NCBI RefSeq assembly: GCF_000952855.1
Contig: NZ_JSVU01000007.1
Location: 1-64,000 of the forward strand
Length of the DNA: 64,000 bases
Direction of reading: 5' to 3'
From: Aequorivita vladivostokensis
GTDB taxonomy: Bacteria; Bacteroidota; Bacteroidia; Flavobacteriales; Flavobacteriaceae
The stretch's first letter is position 1, and each line of letters begins with the position of its first letter. This document shows, piece by piece, positions 25,066 through 34,239 of this stretch. The notes under the pieces were generated by a model. The model did not search any database. It saw only the letters and a list, made by a program, of their open reading frames with translations, and had not been told where the DNA came from. The translations under genes were made by a program, and so were the position numbers.

Positions 25066-25263
25066 CTAATTTTTATTTCGGTCTTCCATTTTCTTTCTAA
25101 AATTTCTTTTGAAAAAAAACATAAATATTGCGATAACAACAAAGAATAGAAATAGATAGGCCCGATAAGGCTGGCTTTGCCAGTTCATTACGGCTTCATA
25201 GGCAAAAAACGCGGCTATGATAAGATAGGCATATTCAAAAAAACGGTAAACTTTATTCAACAT
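25066..25263 (-). CDS. small two-helix membrane protein
   Basis: 65 residues with two hydrophobic segments (about 10-27 and 36-52) and a basic, charged tail (KRNFRKKMEDRNKN). I do not recognise a family. The start codon overlaps the end of lptC by 11 nt, so the pair is likely translated together. Its position in the lptC to CBS-protein run suggests an envelope role, but nothing more specific can be said. Confidence 0.7.
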   Translation of the reverse strand: MLNKVYRFFEYAYLIIAAFFAYEAVMNWQSQPYRAYLFLFFVVIAIFMFFFKRNFRKKMEDRNKN

Positions 25264-25813
25264 TTTCGGTTTTGGTTTTGTCCACTAATTGTACTCCTTG
25301 GTTTTTTCTGGATAGAAAGGTAGTGAAATCTTCACTGCTGTCAAACCCAACGGCTCCATCATTATAGGAACCGTCCTTAAATTTTATTTGATAGGGCTGG
25401 TCTGTAAAGACCCATTTGTTTTTTTGGTCCCAATAAAGCTGATTCGCTTTTAAAACCACACTGTCTGCGGTAATGACTATTACATTATCCCGCAGATCGA
25501 CCAATCCCGTTTCATCAAACTGAATTGCATAGTCTGCGGTCACTGTGTTTTTCTTGCCGTCTTCATCCCAAAACCTAACTTCAATCCCTTTGGGAAACTC
25601 CTTGTAGGGAAATTCGAGATTTGAATAATCCAAAAGTTTTTCGGCCAAAAGATTTGTCACCAGTTTTCCTGAGTCGGTATATTTGAAGTTTATGTCCTTT
25701 CCTTCGGCAATAGGAGCTCCGTCTGAAAGGCTAAGTTTTTTTACGTTTTGGTAATTGCTTTCACATGCAAAAAGCGTGATGGCCAATACCAGGACCATCA
25801 CGCTTTTTAGCAT
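25253..25813 (-). CDS. lptC: LptC-like LPS export lipoprotein
   Basis: 186 residues from the ATG at 25813, giving a lipoprotein signal (MLKSVMVLVLAITLFAC); an ATG at 25831 would add six residues. The beta-jellyroll of LptC is reflected in repeating strands such as NTVTADYAIQFDETGLVDLRD and DSVVLKANQLYWDQKN, including KNTVTAD and KLVTNLLAEKLLDYSN. LptC links the inner-membrane Lpt ABC transporter to the periplasmic bridge that delivers LPS. It follows the TPR gene with a short gap and overlaps the small membrane gene. Confidence 0.8.
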   Translation of the reverse strand: MLKSVMVLVLAITLFACESNYQNVKKLSLSDGAPIAEGKDINFKYTDSGKLVTNLLAEKLLDYSNLEFPYKEFPKGIEVRFWDEDGKKNTVTADYAIQFDETGLVDLRDNVIVITADSVVLKANQLYWDQKNKWVFTDQPYQIKFKDGSYNDGAVGFDSSEDFTTFLSRKNQGVQLVDKTKTENVE

Positions 25814-25833
25814 ATTTATATAGGTGTACATTC

Positions 25834-27198
25834 TTATAAGTTAGGAACTCTTACGCTTCCTCCAACCCAACAGTTGAACTTAACGGTTTTTCCAGCCATG
25901 CCTTCAGAAAAGATATCGCTAGCTTGTGGGGCACGAGCTCTATAAGAACTTGCTGCGGCTTTTGCATTTCCTGCAATTGTACCGTCAACACGGGCTGCTT
26001 TATCCATCATATCTGCGGCTAACCAGTACATTGCTCTTTTTTCAAATACAGTTGTTCCACAGTTGTTGGCGCTATCGGCATACATAGAGCCAATTTTGTA
26101 ATAAGCCATACCAGCAGATGGTTTTACTTCAAGCATTTTGTTGTAGTAATTTCTTGCCGTGCCATAGCTACCTTTTTTACGGTAGTTTTCAGCTATACTA
26201 TAATAAATTGAGGCTTTTTTTCCTTTATCAGTTTGTAGATCTGCGGCTTGGTTAAAGTAGTCCAGAGCCGTACTTGCCTTTCCATCTTTTTCAGCAAGTT
26301 TCCCAAGATAATAAGCAGATTCTGCAGAAGGCTCAAGCTTGTGAAGTTCCTGTACCAATTTAAAGAACAATGGATCGTCGCAGTCTTTTGCGCTTAAACG
26401 GCCAGCTGCATTTTTCAACCAGTTTACGTCGGTTTTCTTAGATTCAAAATCCTTAGTATATAACGGAACTAGGTTAGGGCAGTCTGCCAATTGACCCAAT
26501 TTGCCGTTTACACTTCCTTCCACCGTTGCGTAAACTCCAAGGTTGTTTTCATAAACATCCTTTGCGCGCTGTTCTTTATCGGTAAGCGCTGTACCCGCTT
26601 CTTCTTTATCCATTAAAGGAGTAAGTTTGGAAGCTAGACTGTTCTTCTCGGTATCAATTTTATCGATTACCACATCATAAAGATTAAAAATATCCTGAAG
26701 ATCTTTTTGGCCCTCATTGTGCAGATCTACCGCCAATGAGAAGTAAGCGTATAGACTCTTTCCACTGGTGAAGTTTTCTGGATCTTTTTTGAACGCTTCG
26801 TCAAACGCCTTGAATTGCTCAGCTTTTGAACCAATGTTGTTATCATATTTTATCTGTGCAATGGTTGAAAGCACATCACCTTCCTTAGTTTGATCGGGAA
26901 AGTTCTGCAGTCTCAATTCCCAAGCCTCAATAAGATCATTTACCTTGGTCTTATCGCCTTTTTCTTCGATAAAATATTCGAACATTTTTACGCCATATTG
27001 ATAAATAGCCAGATTGTAGTTCGGGCATTCCTTTATTAACTTTTCGTAATAAGGAAGTGCTGCTTCATAATTTTTAATTTTGGCCGGCTCTGTAAAATAC
27101 GATAGAGTGATAGCGCAATCGTCAGGTGCCTGGGCAAAACTGTTTCCCGAGAAGGAAAGTAAGATAACGGTAAATAGTAAAATGAATCTAGTTTTCAT
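25834..27198 (-). CDS. secreted TPR-repeat protein
   Basis: 454 residues from the ATG at 27198, which starts a standard signal peptide (LLFTVILLSFSGNSFAQ); an ATG at 27225 overlaps the upstream stop. Several TPR-like helix pairs appear, clearest in ALDYFNQAADL, SIYYSIAENYRKKGSYGTARNYYNKMLE (read in parts) and AYYKIGSMYADSANNCG near 310-395. TPR proteins serve as scaffolds for complexes. Its conserved-looking place between a beta-barrel gene and lptC suggests work at the envelope. Confidence 0.8.
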   Translation of the reverse strand: MKTRFILLFTVILLSFSGNSFAQAPDDCAITLSYFTEPAKIKNYEAALPYYEKLIKECPNYNLAIYQYGVKMFEYFIEEKGDKTKVNDLIEAWELRLQNFPDQTKEGDVLSTIAQIKYDNNIGSKAEQFKAFDEAFKKDPENFTSGKSLYAYFSLAVDLHNEGQKDLQDIFNLYDVVIDKIDTEKNSLASKLTPLMDKEEAGTALTDKEQRAKDVYENNLGVYATVEGSVNGKLGQLADCPNLVPLYTKDFESKKTDVNWLKNAAGRLSAKDCDDPLFFKLVQELHKLEPSAESAYYLGKLAEKDGKASTALDYFNQAADLQTDKGKKASIYYSIAENYRKKGSYGTARNYYNKMLEVKPSAGMAYYKIGSMYADSANNCGTTVFEKRAMYWLAADMMDKAARVDGTIAGNAKAAASSYRARAPQASDIFSEGMAGKTVKFNCWVGGSVRVPNL

Positions 27199-27217
27199 GG
27201 TATTTAATGTATTGGTA

Positions 27218-28459
27218 TTAATCATATAATCTTTTTTCGAACCAACGGTCGTTTAGAGAGAAACTAATGAATGTATTAAAAAAGTTTTCCTGAATCAATC
27301 CAAAGTCGGTGGTTCCGCGTCGGCCGATTTCAAATCCTAAATTTGCATTAGAGAATAATCGTCCTACGGGTAACCCTAGTCCAAAAGATATGCCAAACTC
27401 GTTTATGTCCTGTCCGTTCACGTTTAAGCCTGTTTGCTCAAACCTAGCTCCTGCGCGATAAACCACTCTTTTAAAGTAATTTCCAAAAGAATTATAGTTC
27501 GGAATATAATATCCTCCCAATCGAAACTTTGAGGCGTTTTCATAGGTTATATTATCAATATTAAAAGACCGATTGGTAAAGTTACTGGTTTTTTGATTGG
27601 TGTATTCTACGCCCAACGCCCAATGTTTCGGAGCGCCAATACCAGCGCCAACGGTAAATTGTGAGGGAAAGGTAAAATCGGTATCGGCTACTGTAATCTC
27701 TCTTTCATCCACGGTGAAAATTCCAACAGGAAGAATGGATACCGTAGCAATCCTTCTGTAATTTTCTGATGTAAAACTCGTGCCGGGCGTAAAGGTAACG
27801 GATCCGGTAAATTCTAGTTTTTCGGTAACCATGCGCTTGTACATAGCTCCAAAGTTAAAGCTGAAGCCCAAAATATCTGACCTGTTAAAAACCCGAGTGC
27901 CATACTGCAGGTTGTTCTTTTGGGTGGTTGCCGTATTTTCTATCTTTCCAAAGTTGTAATTGGCATCAACCCCCAAACTCAATTCAGGTGTTACTTGATA
28001 GCCAAGAGAAAGGTATGCTTTATTTAACCCGCCACTTCCTTCATATTGAGTAAGTCCGTCGGGTAATTCAGAATTAAAATCATAGCCTACTGCCGTATAT
28101 GGAATTACTCCAAACCCCATCCCAAACTTGCCCATGGGAATGCCCATTGCAATATAATCCAAGGTAGTAGTGGAAGTATTTTGACTTGCAGTTTCGTTTT
28201 TCTGGGTTGAGGCTTTGTGGCTTCCGCCCACCGAAAAGTTGACCAAACGTAAACCTGAATACGAAGCGGGGTTTTGAAGATTCAGGTGAATACTATCTGA
28301 GAAAACCCCTAATCCTCCCATAGACCTGTTCTCAACCGTACCACGGAATTTTAATGTACCAATACCGTAATAGGAATATGGAGATGTGGTTCCTTCTTGG
28401 GCCACTGTTACACCTGCAATAAGTATAAATAAACCGACTAATATCTGTCTAAACATCAA
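27218..28459 (-). CDS. outer-membrane beta-barrel protein (OmpP1/FadL-like)
   Basis: 413 residues with a signal peptide (LFILIAGVTVAQ). The start SPYSYYGIGTLKFRG followed by RSMGGLGVFSD and LNLQNPASYSG (about 38-65) is typical of flavobacterial FadL/OmpP1-type barrels. Alternating strands continue to a C-terminal aromatic stretch (NTFISFSLNDRWFEKRLYD, read in parts). The substrate is unknown. Its ATG overlaps the coaX stop by 4 nt and its stop overlaps an alternative TPR start, so this is one operon. Confidence 0.7.
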   Translation of the reverse strand: MMFRQILVGLFILIAGVTVAQEGTTSPYSYYGIGTLKFRGTVENRSMGGLGVFSDSIHLNLQNPASYSGLRLVNFSVGGSHKASTQKNETASQNTSTTTLDYIAMGIPMGKFGMGFGVIPYTAVGYDFNSELPDGLTQYEGSGGLNKAYLSLGYQVTPELSLGVDANYNFGKIENTATTQKNNLQYGTRVFNRSDILGFSFNFGAMYKRMVTEKLEFTGSVTFTPGTSFTSENYRRIATVSILPVGIFTVDEREITVADTDFTFPSQFTVGAGIGAPKHWALGVEYTNQKTSNFTNRSFNIDNITYENASKFRLGGYYIPNYNSFGNYFKRVVYRAGARFEQTGLNVNGQDINEFGISFGLGLPVGRLFSNANLGFEIGRRGTTDFGLIQENFFNTFISFSLNDRWFEKRLYD

Positions 28460-29184
28460 TGTTTGTTATATTCTAAAATATGGTTCAAGCCCTCCAATAA
28501 AAAATTTGAGTTGGCAAAGATGTCATTTTTTATGGTATCTCGCAAAAAATGTGCGTCTCCTCCTGTTAAAATAACTGTTAAATTCTCGTAATGATTTTTG
28601 TATGCTTTACTAAAACCATCTATTTCATACAAAATTCCATTAACGACTCCAGAATGTATAGAGGTTGCGGTGCTATTTCCGGTTAATGCTTTTGGATTGT
28701 TTGCTTCCAATAACGGTAATTTATCAGTAAACGTATGCAATGATTTATAGCGCATAGCCAGGCCGGGTGAAATAGCACCTCCCAAATATTCGTTTTCGGA
28801 GTTCAAAAAATCGTAGGTAATACACGTGCCGGCATCGATAACCAAAACATTAGTGTCTGGATATGTATGGGCTGCCGCACTTACTAACGCAATGCGGTCT
28901 ATGCCCAAAGTCTTTGGGGTGCCATATTTATTCTTAAATGGAACCTTGGTTTCATGATCTAGCAAGAGAACATTGCCGAGCTGCTCCAGTTTTGAAAGTT
29001 GATGGTCAGAAAGATTGGCAACCGAGGAAACAATGCTATTGGTTATGGAGTTGAAATTTTCCGAAAATTCGGCAAGCGTGGGTAAAAAATCTGTCTTTAC
29101 GCAGGTTTTTTTGTGTTTGAGAATTCCAGAATCAAACACAGCGAGCTTTACAAGTGTGTTCCCAACGTCAATTACAAGATTCAT
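28456..29184 (-). CDS. coaX: type III pantothenate kinase
   Basis: 242 residues from the ATG at 29184; an upstream TTG at 29193 is in frame but less likely. NLVIDVGNTLVKLAVFD at the N-terminus is the phosphate-1 motif of the ASKHA fold, LGIDRIALVSAA near 93-104 and VIDAGTCITYDFL near 114-126 are type III signatures, and GGAISPGLAMRYKSLHTFTDKLP (in pieces) follows. It phosphorylates pantothenate in CoA synthesis. It is the first gene of the envelope operon. Confidence 0.92.
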   Translation of the reverse strand: MNLVIDVGNTLVKLAVFDSGILKHKKTCVKTDFLPTLAEFSENFNSITNSIVSSVANLSDHQLSKLEQLGNVLLLDHETKVPFKNKYGTPKTLGIDRIALVSAAAHTYPDTNVLVIDAGTCITYDFLNSENEYLGGAISPGLAMRYKSLHTFTDKLPLLEANNPKALTGNSTATSIHSGVVNGILYEIDGFSKAYKNHYENLTVILTGGDAHFLRDTIKNDIFANSNFLLEGLNHILEYNKH

Positions 29185-29285
29185 TTTTTTCAATAAGGCG
29201 ATAAAAATACAACTACCCTAAGGAAGTAATTGTTAAGGCTCTATTAAATTGAGAAAAGATTATCTGTTTATTTTTTTAATTATTG

Positions 29286-29316
29286 TTTTGCAAAAACGAA
29301 AATAGCTTTATATTTG
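29286..29316 (+). promoter_or_regulatory. Bacteroidota-type promoter of tRNA-Phe
   Basis: A -33 box TTTTG (29286-29290) and a -7 box TATATTTG (29309-29316, consensus TAnnTTTG) are separated by 18 nt, close to the family spacing. The tRNA begins 13 nt further on. Confidence 0.85.
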
Positions 29317-29329
29317 CCGTCTCAATAAT

Positions 29330-29402
<73 letters not shown>

Positions 29403-29407
29403 CATTT

Positions 29408-29440
29408 AATCCCCGAACGGTTTCTGTTTGGGGATTTTTG
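29408..29440 (+). terminator. intrinsic terminator after tRNA-Phe
   Basis: An 11-bp stem (29408-29418 with 29426-29436, one G-U type mismatch), 7-nt loop, then a T-run. It begins 6 nt after the tRNA end. Confidence 0.85.
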
Positions 29441-29455
29441 TTTTATAACCTTTTC

Positions 29456-30367
29456 TTAAGAAGTTGTTTTCAGAATCATCTCATCAAAAGGAATTACCGT
29501 TTTATACCCCTTTTTTCTGAAATAATCCATATCAGAAACATCGCCCGTAACCAAAACAAAATCGCCGCCCCAGGCGCCCAGACTTTTAATAGTTCCTGGA
29601 AAATCCTTAAAAAGTTTTGATTTTATCGTTTGAAGATTTATAATTTCTGAAATAGTTTCCTCGTGTGCATCCATCAAATTTTCAAAATCTGAAAGCGAAT
29701 CACAAGCCAACAGCTTATTGCTGATGTCTGAAATTCTTTGAATGTCTTTTTCTTTCACCAAAGCATTTCTGTAATGCGCAATACCTTCTTTACTATCCTG
29801 CTTTTCATTCAAATGCACAAAAAATAAGGAATCTGAAAAGTTCCACGGCAGTTTTATTTTTTTGAACTGTGGTTTTCCGTGGTTCAATTGGTATAAAATA
29901 GAAGCGTCACTTCGCGCGGCGGCAATATCATACCCGCTTCCGCCAAAACTGTTGGCGAGCAAAGCGAAACCATCCACTTCTGCCCACTGCGCTATATTGT
30001 TTATCAAGGTTGAGGAGGTGCCCAGGCCCCAATTCAGCGGAAAGTCTAACTGGGTCTCAACTAAAATTCCATCACACTTTAGCAGAAAATCTGGATTCAG
30101 CTTTTTGGCCTCAATAAGTATTTTTGAAAGTGTTTTGGAAAGTTCACTCCGCTGGTTTTTACCTTCAAGAGTTTTTAAGTCGAAGAAACCCTCAAACCAA
30201 ACCGCTCCATTTTCATCGAAGCTTTTCCAGTGAATTCCTTCTTTTTCTGAAACGGTAACTTCCAAAGACTGCCCGTATTTTGTGGGAATGGCCAAAGCGA
30301 TGGCACCATCCAGCACCACGTACTCGCCAGTGAGCAATAATTTTCCGTTGCTATGGAATTTCTGCAT
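29456..30367 (-). CDS. GYDIA-family GHMP kinase (mevalonate pathway)
   Basis: 303 residues. FHSNGKLLLTGEYVVLDGA at 4-22 is the first GHMP motif, WGLGTSSTLINNIAQW near 114-129 is the ATP-binding loop, and SGYDIAAARSD near 143 is the motif that names this Bacteroidota subgroup. GHMP kinases in this setting phosphorylate mevalonate or phosphomevalonate. The gene is 2 nt downstream of class II HMG-CoA reductase, which strongly supports an isoprenoid role, but which of the two steps it performs is not clear. Confidence 0.85.
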   Translation of the reverse strand: MQKFHSNGKLLLTGEYVVLDGAIALAIPTKYGQSLEVTVSEKEGIHWKSFDENGAVWFEGFFDLKTLEGKNQRSELSKTLSKILIEAKKLNPDFLLKCDGILVETQLDFPLNWGLGTSSTLINNIAQWAEVDGFALLANSFGGSGYDIAAARSDASILYQLNHGKPQFKKIKLPWNFSDSLFFVHLNEKQDSKEGIAHYRNALVKEKDIQRISDISNKLLACDSLSDFENLMDAHEETISEIINLQTIKSKLFKDFPGTIKSLGAWGGDFVLVTGDVSDMDYFRKKGYKTVIPFDEMILKTTS

Positions 30368-30369
30368 AA

Positions 30370-31683
30370 CTACATTCTAAAGTTTTCCAAAAAAGAAACA
30401 ACTGCGCTATGTGAAACTGCATTCTCTTTAAAATAATTTAAAGCCTCATTTTTTTCTTCTTTTGTAGCGTGCAACTGGTTCAAAATATTCATCAGGTGCA
30501 TTTTCATATGGCCTTTCTGAATCCCGGTAGTAACTAATGATCGCACAGCAGCAAAGTTTTGAGCAAGCCCTGCAACGGCCATAATCTTCATCAACTCCTT
30601 GGCATTTGGTTTCTGGAGGATTTCAAAAGCCAGTTTTGTCAATGGGTGGAGTGATGTCAATCCGCCAACAGTTCCAACGGCCAATGGCAATTCAATCCAA
30701 AAAGTGAAAACATCATCCTCAATTTTTGCGTGCGTCAAACTGCCGTAATAGCTGTTTCGGGCGGCATAGGCGTGAACCCCCGCTTCCACCGCGCGGAAGT
30801 CATTTCCCGTTGCCAAAACAACCGCGTCAACCCCGTTCATAATGCCTTTATTATGAGTCACTGCGCGGCGGCTTTCGGTTTTTGCGATGTCAATGGCACG
30901 GACAAATTTCTCAGCAAACTGCTTTCCATCGTAATGTTTGGTAGTCAATTCCTCTACTTTACAGCTTACTTCGGCACGCACCAAACATTCGGGAACGTAG
31001 TTTGAAAGGATACTCATCACCACTTCGGGATAAGTTTCCTTTTGCTGAAAAGGTTCAAAATGCTTCGCTTCCTCCTCAAACGTATGTGCCATTTGCTCCA
31101 AACAACTGTTTATAAAATTGGCGCCCATGGCGTCCAGCGTTTCAAAAGTTGCGTGAATGTAAAAATAGCCATCGAGAATATGCGATTTATCTACTAAAGA
31201 AAGCTCCAAAAGACCGCCGCCACGGGCTTTCATATTTTTTTCGATGGATTGGATGCTTTTGCGAAGTTTCGGTTTTACTGCTTCAAAAAATGCTTCGATA
31301 CTTTTTTCACTTCCGTAGAAATTGAAATGGATTTGACCATTTTTTTCAGTGGAAAACACTTCAGCCTTAAATCCGCCGCGTTCAAGCCAAAATTTTGCGG
31401 CATTGCTGGCGGCTGCAACCACCGAGCTTTCCTCGGTAACCATCGGTAATGCGAAGAGTTTTCCGTTGATTAAAAAGTTGGGCGCAATGCCAAAGGGCAA
31501 GTAATAGTTGGAGAGTGTATTTTCTATAAAATCGTCGTGAAGCTGCTGTAGTTGGGCGTCTTCATTCCAATACTTTTTTAGGATTTGCACGGCATCAGGA
31601 TTGTTTTGCAGATAATTTTCTGCAAGCCAATCAATCTTTTCCTGCTTGGTTTTTTTTGAAAATCCAGAAACGGGTTGGTTCAT
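30370..31683 (-). CDS. mvaA: class II (degradative-type) hydroxymethylglutaryl-CoA reductase
   Basis: 437 residues, the class II length. The N-terminal GFSKKTKQEKIDWL, LPFGIAPNFLINGK near 62-75, MVTEESSVVAAASNAAKFW near 81-99, NKGIMNGVDAVVLATGND near 274-291 and GTVGGLTSLHPL near 338-349 mark the substrate, lysine and cofactor regions. In Bacteroidota this enzyme makes mevalonate from HMG-CoA for isoprenoids. It is transcribed with the GHMP kinase from a TAnnTTTG promoter at 31706-31713. Confidence 0.92.
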   Translation of the reverse strand: MNQPVSGFSKKTKQEKIDWLAENYLQNNPDAVQILKKYWNEDAQLQQLHDDFIENTLSNYYLPFGIAPNFLINGKLFALPMVTEESSVVAAASNAAKFWLERGGFKAEVFSTEKNGQIHFNFYGSEKSIEAFFEAVKPKLRKSIQSIEKNMKARGGGLLELSLVDKSHILDGYFYIHATFETLDAMGANFINSCLEQMAHTFEEEAKHFEPFQQKETYPEVVMSILSNYVPECLVRAEVSCKVEELTTKHYDGKQFAEKFVRAIDIAKTESRRAVTHNKGIMNGVDAVVLATGNDFRAVEAGVHAYAARNSYYGSLTHAKIEDDVFTFWIELPLAVGTVGGLTSLHPLTKLAFEILQKPNAKELMKIMAVAGLAQNFAAVRSLVTTGIQKGHMKMHLMNILNQLHATKEEKNEALNYFKENAVSHSAVVSFLENFRM

Positions 31684-31705
31684 TTACGTAAATATCATTT
31701 GGTTG

Positions 31706-31713
31706 CAAAGATA
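31706..31713 (-). promoter_or_regulatory. -7 box for the mevalonate gene pair
   Basis: TATCTTTG on the minus strand matches TAnnTTTG, 23 nt upstream of the reductase start. No convincing -33 box was seen. Confidence 0.6.
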
Positions 31714-31780
31714 GTGAAGCCTCCTAGCCCTTGCAGGGGGAATTCCTAAAAAAATTGTTTTATTGACGATTATTGGCATT

Positions 31781-31826
31781 AAAAAAGGTTTTTAAGAACT
31801 AAAATCTGTTCTCAAAAACCTTTTTA
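31781..31826 (-). terminator. intrinsic terminator after the bTHX gene
   Basis: Long A/T-rich stem (about 31783-31799 with 31808-31825, one mismatch, short loop). On the minus strand it is followed by a T-run. It lies 29 nt past the bTHX stop. Confidence 0.75.
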
Positions 31827-31854
31827 TTCAACTTAAAACGAAAATCAATCTATT

Positions 31855-31986
31855 TTAAGTTTCTTTAATTTGGGCGTCCTTGGTTGGTTTTGGGCGCACG
31901 TTAAATTTTTTTCGTTTCGGCCTTAATTTGCCGAAACTGCCAATACTAATCTTGCCCCGTTTTGTTTTTTTGTCACCTTTGCCCAT
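31855..31986 (-). CDS. 30S ribosomal protein bTHX
   Basis: 43 residues, very basic, starting MGKGDKKTKRGKISIGSFGK and ending in DAQIKET. The GDKKT-x-RGKI-x-x-G-x-x-G-x-x-RP pattern is that of bTHX (Thx), a tiny protein that sits in the head of the small ribosomal subunit in Thermus and Bacteroidota. Its ATG overlaps the stop of the small gene upstream by one base (TAATG), so translation is probably coupled. Confidence 0.88.
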   Translation of the reverse strand: MGKGDKKTKRGKISIGSFGKLRPKRKKFNVRPKPTKDAQIKET

Positions 31987-32114
31987 TACTTCTTATTTTG
32001 TTGTTTTTTGATGGTTTTCTCATCTATGTCAAACTCATTGGTTTGCTTATTTGTCTTTCCCGTTGGGTTTGTGGGATGTTTTTGTTCTGTCTTTCTTTCA
32101 AATTTCTTTTCCAT
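31986..32114 (-). CDS. 42-residue hydrophilic protein upstream of bTHX
   Basis: A short frame starting MEKKFERKTEQKHPTNPTGK and ending in KKQQNKK. It has no hydrophobic stretch, is rich in K, T, N and Q, and resembles no family I know. Evidence for being real is the TAATG overlap with bTHX and the ribosomal-like composition; there is no strong start signal. Confidence 0.5.
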   Translation of the reverse strand: MEKKFERKTEQKHPTNPTGKTNKQTNEFDIDEKTIKKQQNKK

Positions 32115-32199
32115 AATAGTTCTATTTTTCGTTTTTAATTGAACCTCTAAAATAGAAAAACCAAATCACAAATTCCCTTAAACCCTTGCTAAAGAATGG

Positions 32200-32976
32200 T
32201 TAAACCTTGCGGATAGCGCTTATAAATGCTGAAATTCCTGCTATTCCTTTTGCCGAAAGCATTTTTATAAAGGCACTGCCAATGATTGCCCCTTTGGCAT
32301 GTTTTGTTGCTTGCTGAAATGTTTCCGAATTATTTATGCCAAAACCAATAATCTGTGGATTTTTAAGTGAAAGCGAAGCAATCCTTTTAAAATAATTTTC
32401 CTGTTCCTCTCCAAAACCAGAGGAGCTTCCGGTAACACTCGCGCTGCTCACCATATAAATAAAGCCTTCGGAAGCTGCGTCAATCTGCCGGATGCGTTCT
32501 TCGGAAGTCTGGGGCGTTATCAAAAAAATATTTATAAGGTTGTATTTTCTGAAAATTTCGGCATAATGTTCCTCATATTCCGCCAAAGGAAGATCGGGAA
32601 GAATCAAGCCGTCAATACCAATTTCAGCACATTTTTTACAGAAATTTTCCACCCCGAATTGGAGCACGGGATTGAAATATCCCATCAAAATCAAGGGAAT
32701 GGAAACCGTTTTTCGGATGTCTTTCAATTGCCGAAAAAGCAAATCGGTAGTCATGCCATTTTTTAAAGCCGTTTGCGAACTGGCTTGAATGGTAGGTCCA
32801 TCCGCCAAAGGGTCGCTAAAAGGCAACCCGATTTCTACCATATCCACGCCGTTTTTTTCCAATTGCTGAAGTATTTCCACCGTGTCGTCCAATTTTGGAT
32901 AACCTGCGGTGAAGTAGATGGAAAGCAGTTTGGCAGGTAGGTTGTTTTCTGAAAGTTTACTTTGAATTCTGTTCAT
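32200..32976 (-). CDS. trpA: tryptophan synthase alpha chain
   Basis: 258 residues from the ATG at 32976; a GTG at 32994 lies inside the palindrome and is rejected. IYFTAGYPKLDDT near 20, VEIGLPFSDPLADGPTIQASS near 48-68 (catalytic E49-type glutamate; D60-type aspartate in DPLADGP), LILMGYFNPVLQFG and FIYMVSSASVTGSS are family motifs. It cleaves indole-3-glycerol phosphate to indole, passed to TrpB. It is the last gene of the operon, and a 33-bp palindrome separates it from trpB. Confidence 0.95.
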   Translation of the reverse strand: MNRIQSKLSENNLPAKLLSIYFTAGYPKLDDTVEILQQLEKNGVDMVEIGLPFSDPLADGPTIQASSQTALKNGMTTDLLFRQLKDIRKTVSIPLILMGYFNPVLQFGVENFCKKCAEIGIDGLILPDLPLAEYEEHYAEIFRKYNLINIFLITPQTSEERIRQIDAASEGFIYMVSSASVTGSSSGFGEEQENYFKRIASLSLKNPQIIGFGINNSETFQQATKHAKGAIIGSAFIKMLSAKGIAGISAFISAIRKV

Positions 32977-32985
32977 AATATAGAA

Positions 32986-33018
32986 ATAGCTCACAGGTTT
33001 TTGAAACCTGTGAGGTCT
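32986..33018. repeat. 33-bp nested palindrome (copy 5), trpB-trpA junction
   Basis: Core arms of 11 nt (32990-33000, 33004-33014), loop ttg; three of four hexamers are intact and the outer one is decayed (ATAGCT). It fills most of the 45-nt gap between trpB and trpA. Confidence 0.85.
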
Positions 33019-33021
33019 TAA

Positions 33022-34239
33022 TTACAGGTTGAAATATTTAATGTACGTATCCAAATCTTTATCCCCGCGTCCGCTCAAATTCACTACAACCACATCATCT
33101 TTTTTGAATTTTCTGGTTTCAAAAATTGCCAGAGCATGGCTGCTTTCAATGGCAGGAATAATGCCTTCAAGTTTGCAAAGTTCAAGTCCTGCCTTCATCG
33201 CTTCTTTATCAGTTATCGAAATAAACTCACCGCGGCCACTGGCAAAAAGATGGGCGTGCATAGGCCCCACGCCGGGATAATCCAAACCTGCCGAAATAGA
33301 GTAGGGCTCGGTGATTTGTCCGTCCGCGGTTTGCATCAACAAGGTTTTACTGCCGTGGATAATCCCCACTTTTCCCAAAACCGAGGTTGCGGCGCTTTCT
33401 CCACTGTCAATTCCTTTTCCGGCGGCTTCCACGGCGATTATTCCAACTTCCGGTTCGTTCAAATAATGATAAAAAGCACCTGCGGCATTACTGCCGCCAC
33501 CCACGCAGGCTACGACAAAGTCTGGGTTTTCGCGTCCTTCTTTTTCACGGAGCTGCATTTTTATTTCTTCTGAAATCACGCTTTGAAACCGCGCCACCAT
33601 ATCGGGGTACGGATGCGGACCAACCACGCTGCCGATAATATAATGTGTGTCCAAAGGATTGTTTATCCAATCGCGGATGGCTTCGTTTGTGGCGTCTTTC
33701 AGGGTTTTACTGCCGCTTGTTGCGGGAACCACTTTCGCGCCCAGCATTTTCATTCGGGCTACGTTTGGCGCTTGGCGTTTTATGTCGATTTCGCCCATAA
33801 AAACGATGCATTCCAATCCCATCAAAGCACAAACCGTGGCGGTGGCTACGCCGTGTTGGCCCGCGCCAGTTTCCGCAATGATTCGTGTTTTGCCCAACCG
33901 TTTAGCCATTAAAATCTGGCCGATGGTGTTGTTCACTTTGTGCGCCCCCGTGTGGCAGAGGTCTTCGCGTTTTAAATAAATTTTAGTACTGTATTTTTCC
34001 GAAAGACGCTTTGCAAAATACAGTGGAGTAGGTCGCCCCACATAATCTTTCAGCAATTGTCGGAATTCCTTTTGAAAAGATTCCTCGGCCATAATTTTTA
34101 AATAATTCTGCCGAAGTTCCTCCACGTTTGGGTACAACATTTCGGGAATATACGCGCCGCCAAAATCGCCGTAGTACCCCTTTTCGTTTACGTTATAATT
34201 CCGAGACACAGCCGAAGGAATCTGTTTGTTTAATTTCAT
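33022..34239 (-). CDS. trpB: tryptophan synthase beta chain
   Basis: 405 residues. [14 protein letters not shown] near 22-35, the PLP lysine in [15 protein letters not shown] near 90-104, [13 protein letters not shown] near 119-131, the phosphate loop [13 protein letters not shown] near 244-256, and [11 protein letters not shown] are all present. It joins indole with serine to give tryptophan. Its start overlaps the trpF stop by 4 nt. Confidence 0.97.
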   Translation of the reverse strand: MKLNKQIPSAVSRNYNVNEKGYYGDFGGAYIPEMLYPNVEELRQNYLKIMAEESFQKEFRQLLKDYVGRPTPLYFAKRLSEKYSTKIYLKREDLCHTGAHKVNNTIGQILMAKRLGKTRIIAETGAGQHGVATATVCALMGLECIVFMGEIDIKRQAPNVARMKMLGAKVVPATSGSKTLKDATNEAIRDWINNPLDTHYIIGSVVGPHPYPDMVARFQSVISEEIKMQLREKEGRENPDFVVACVGGGSNAAGAFYHYLNEPEVGIIAVEAAGKGIDSGESAATSVLGKVGIIHGSKTLLMQTADGQITEPYSISAGLDYPGVGPMHAHLFASGRGEFISITDKEAMKAGLELCKLEGIIPAIESSHALAIFETRKFKKDDVVVVNLSGRGDKDLDTYIKYFNL

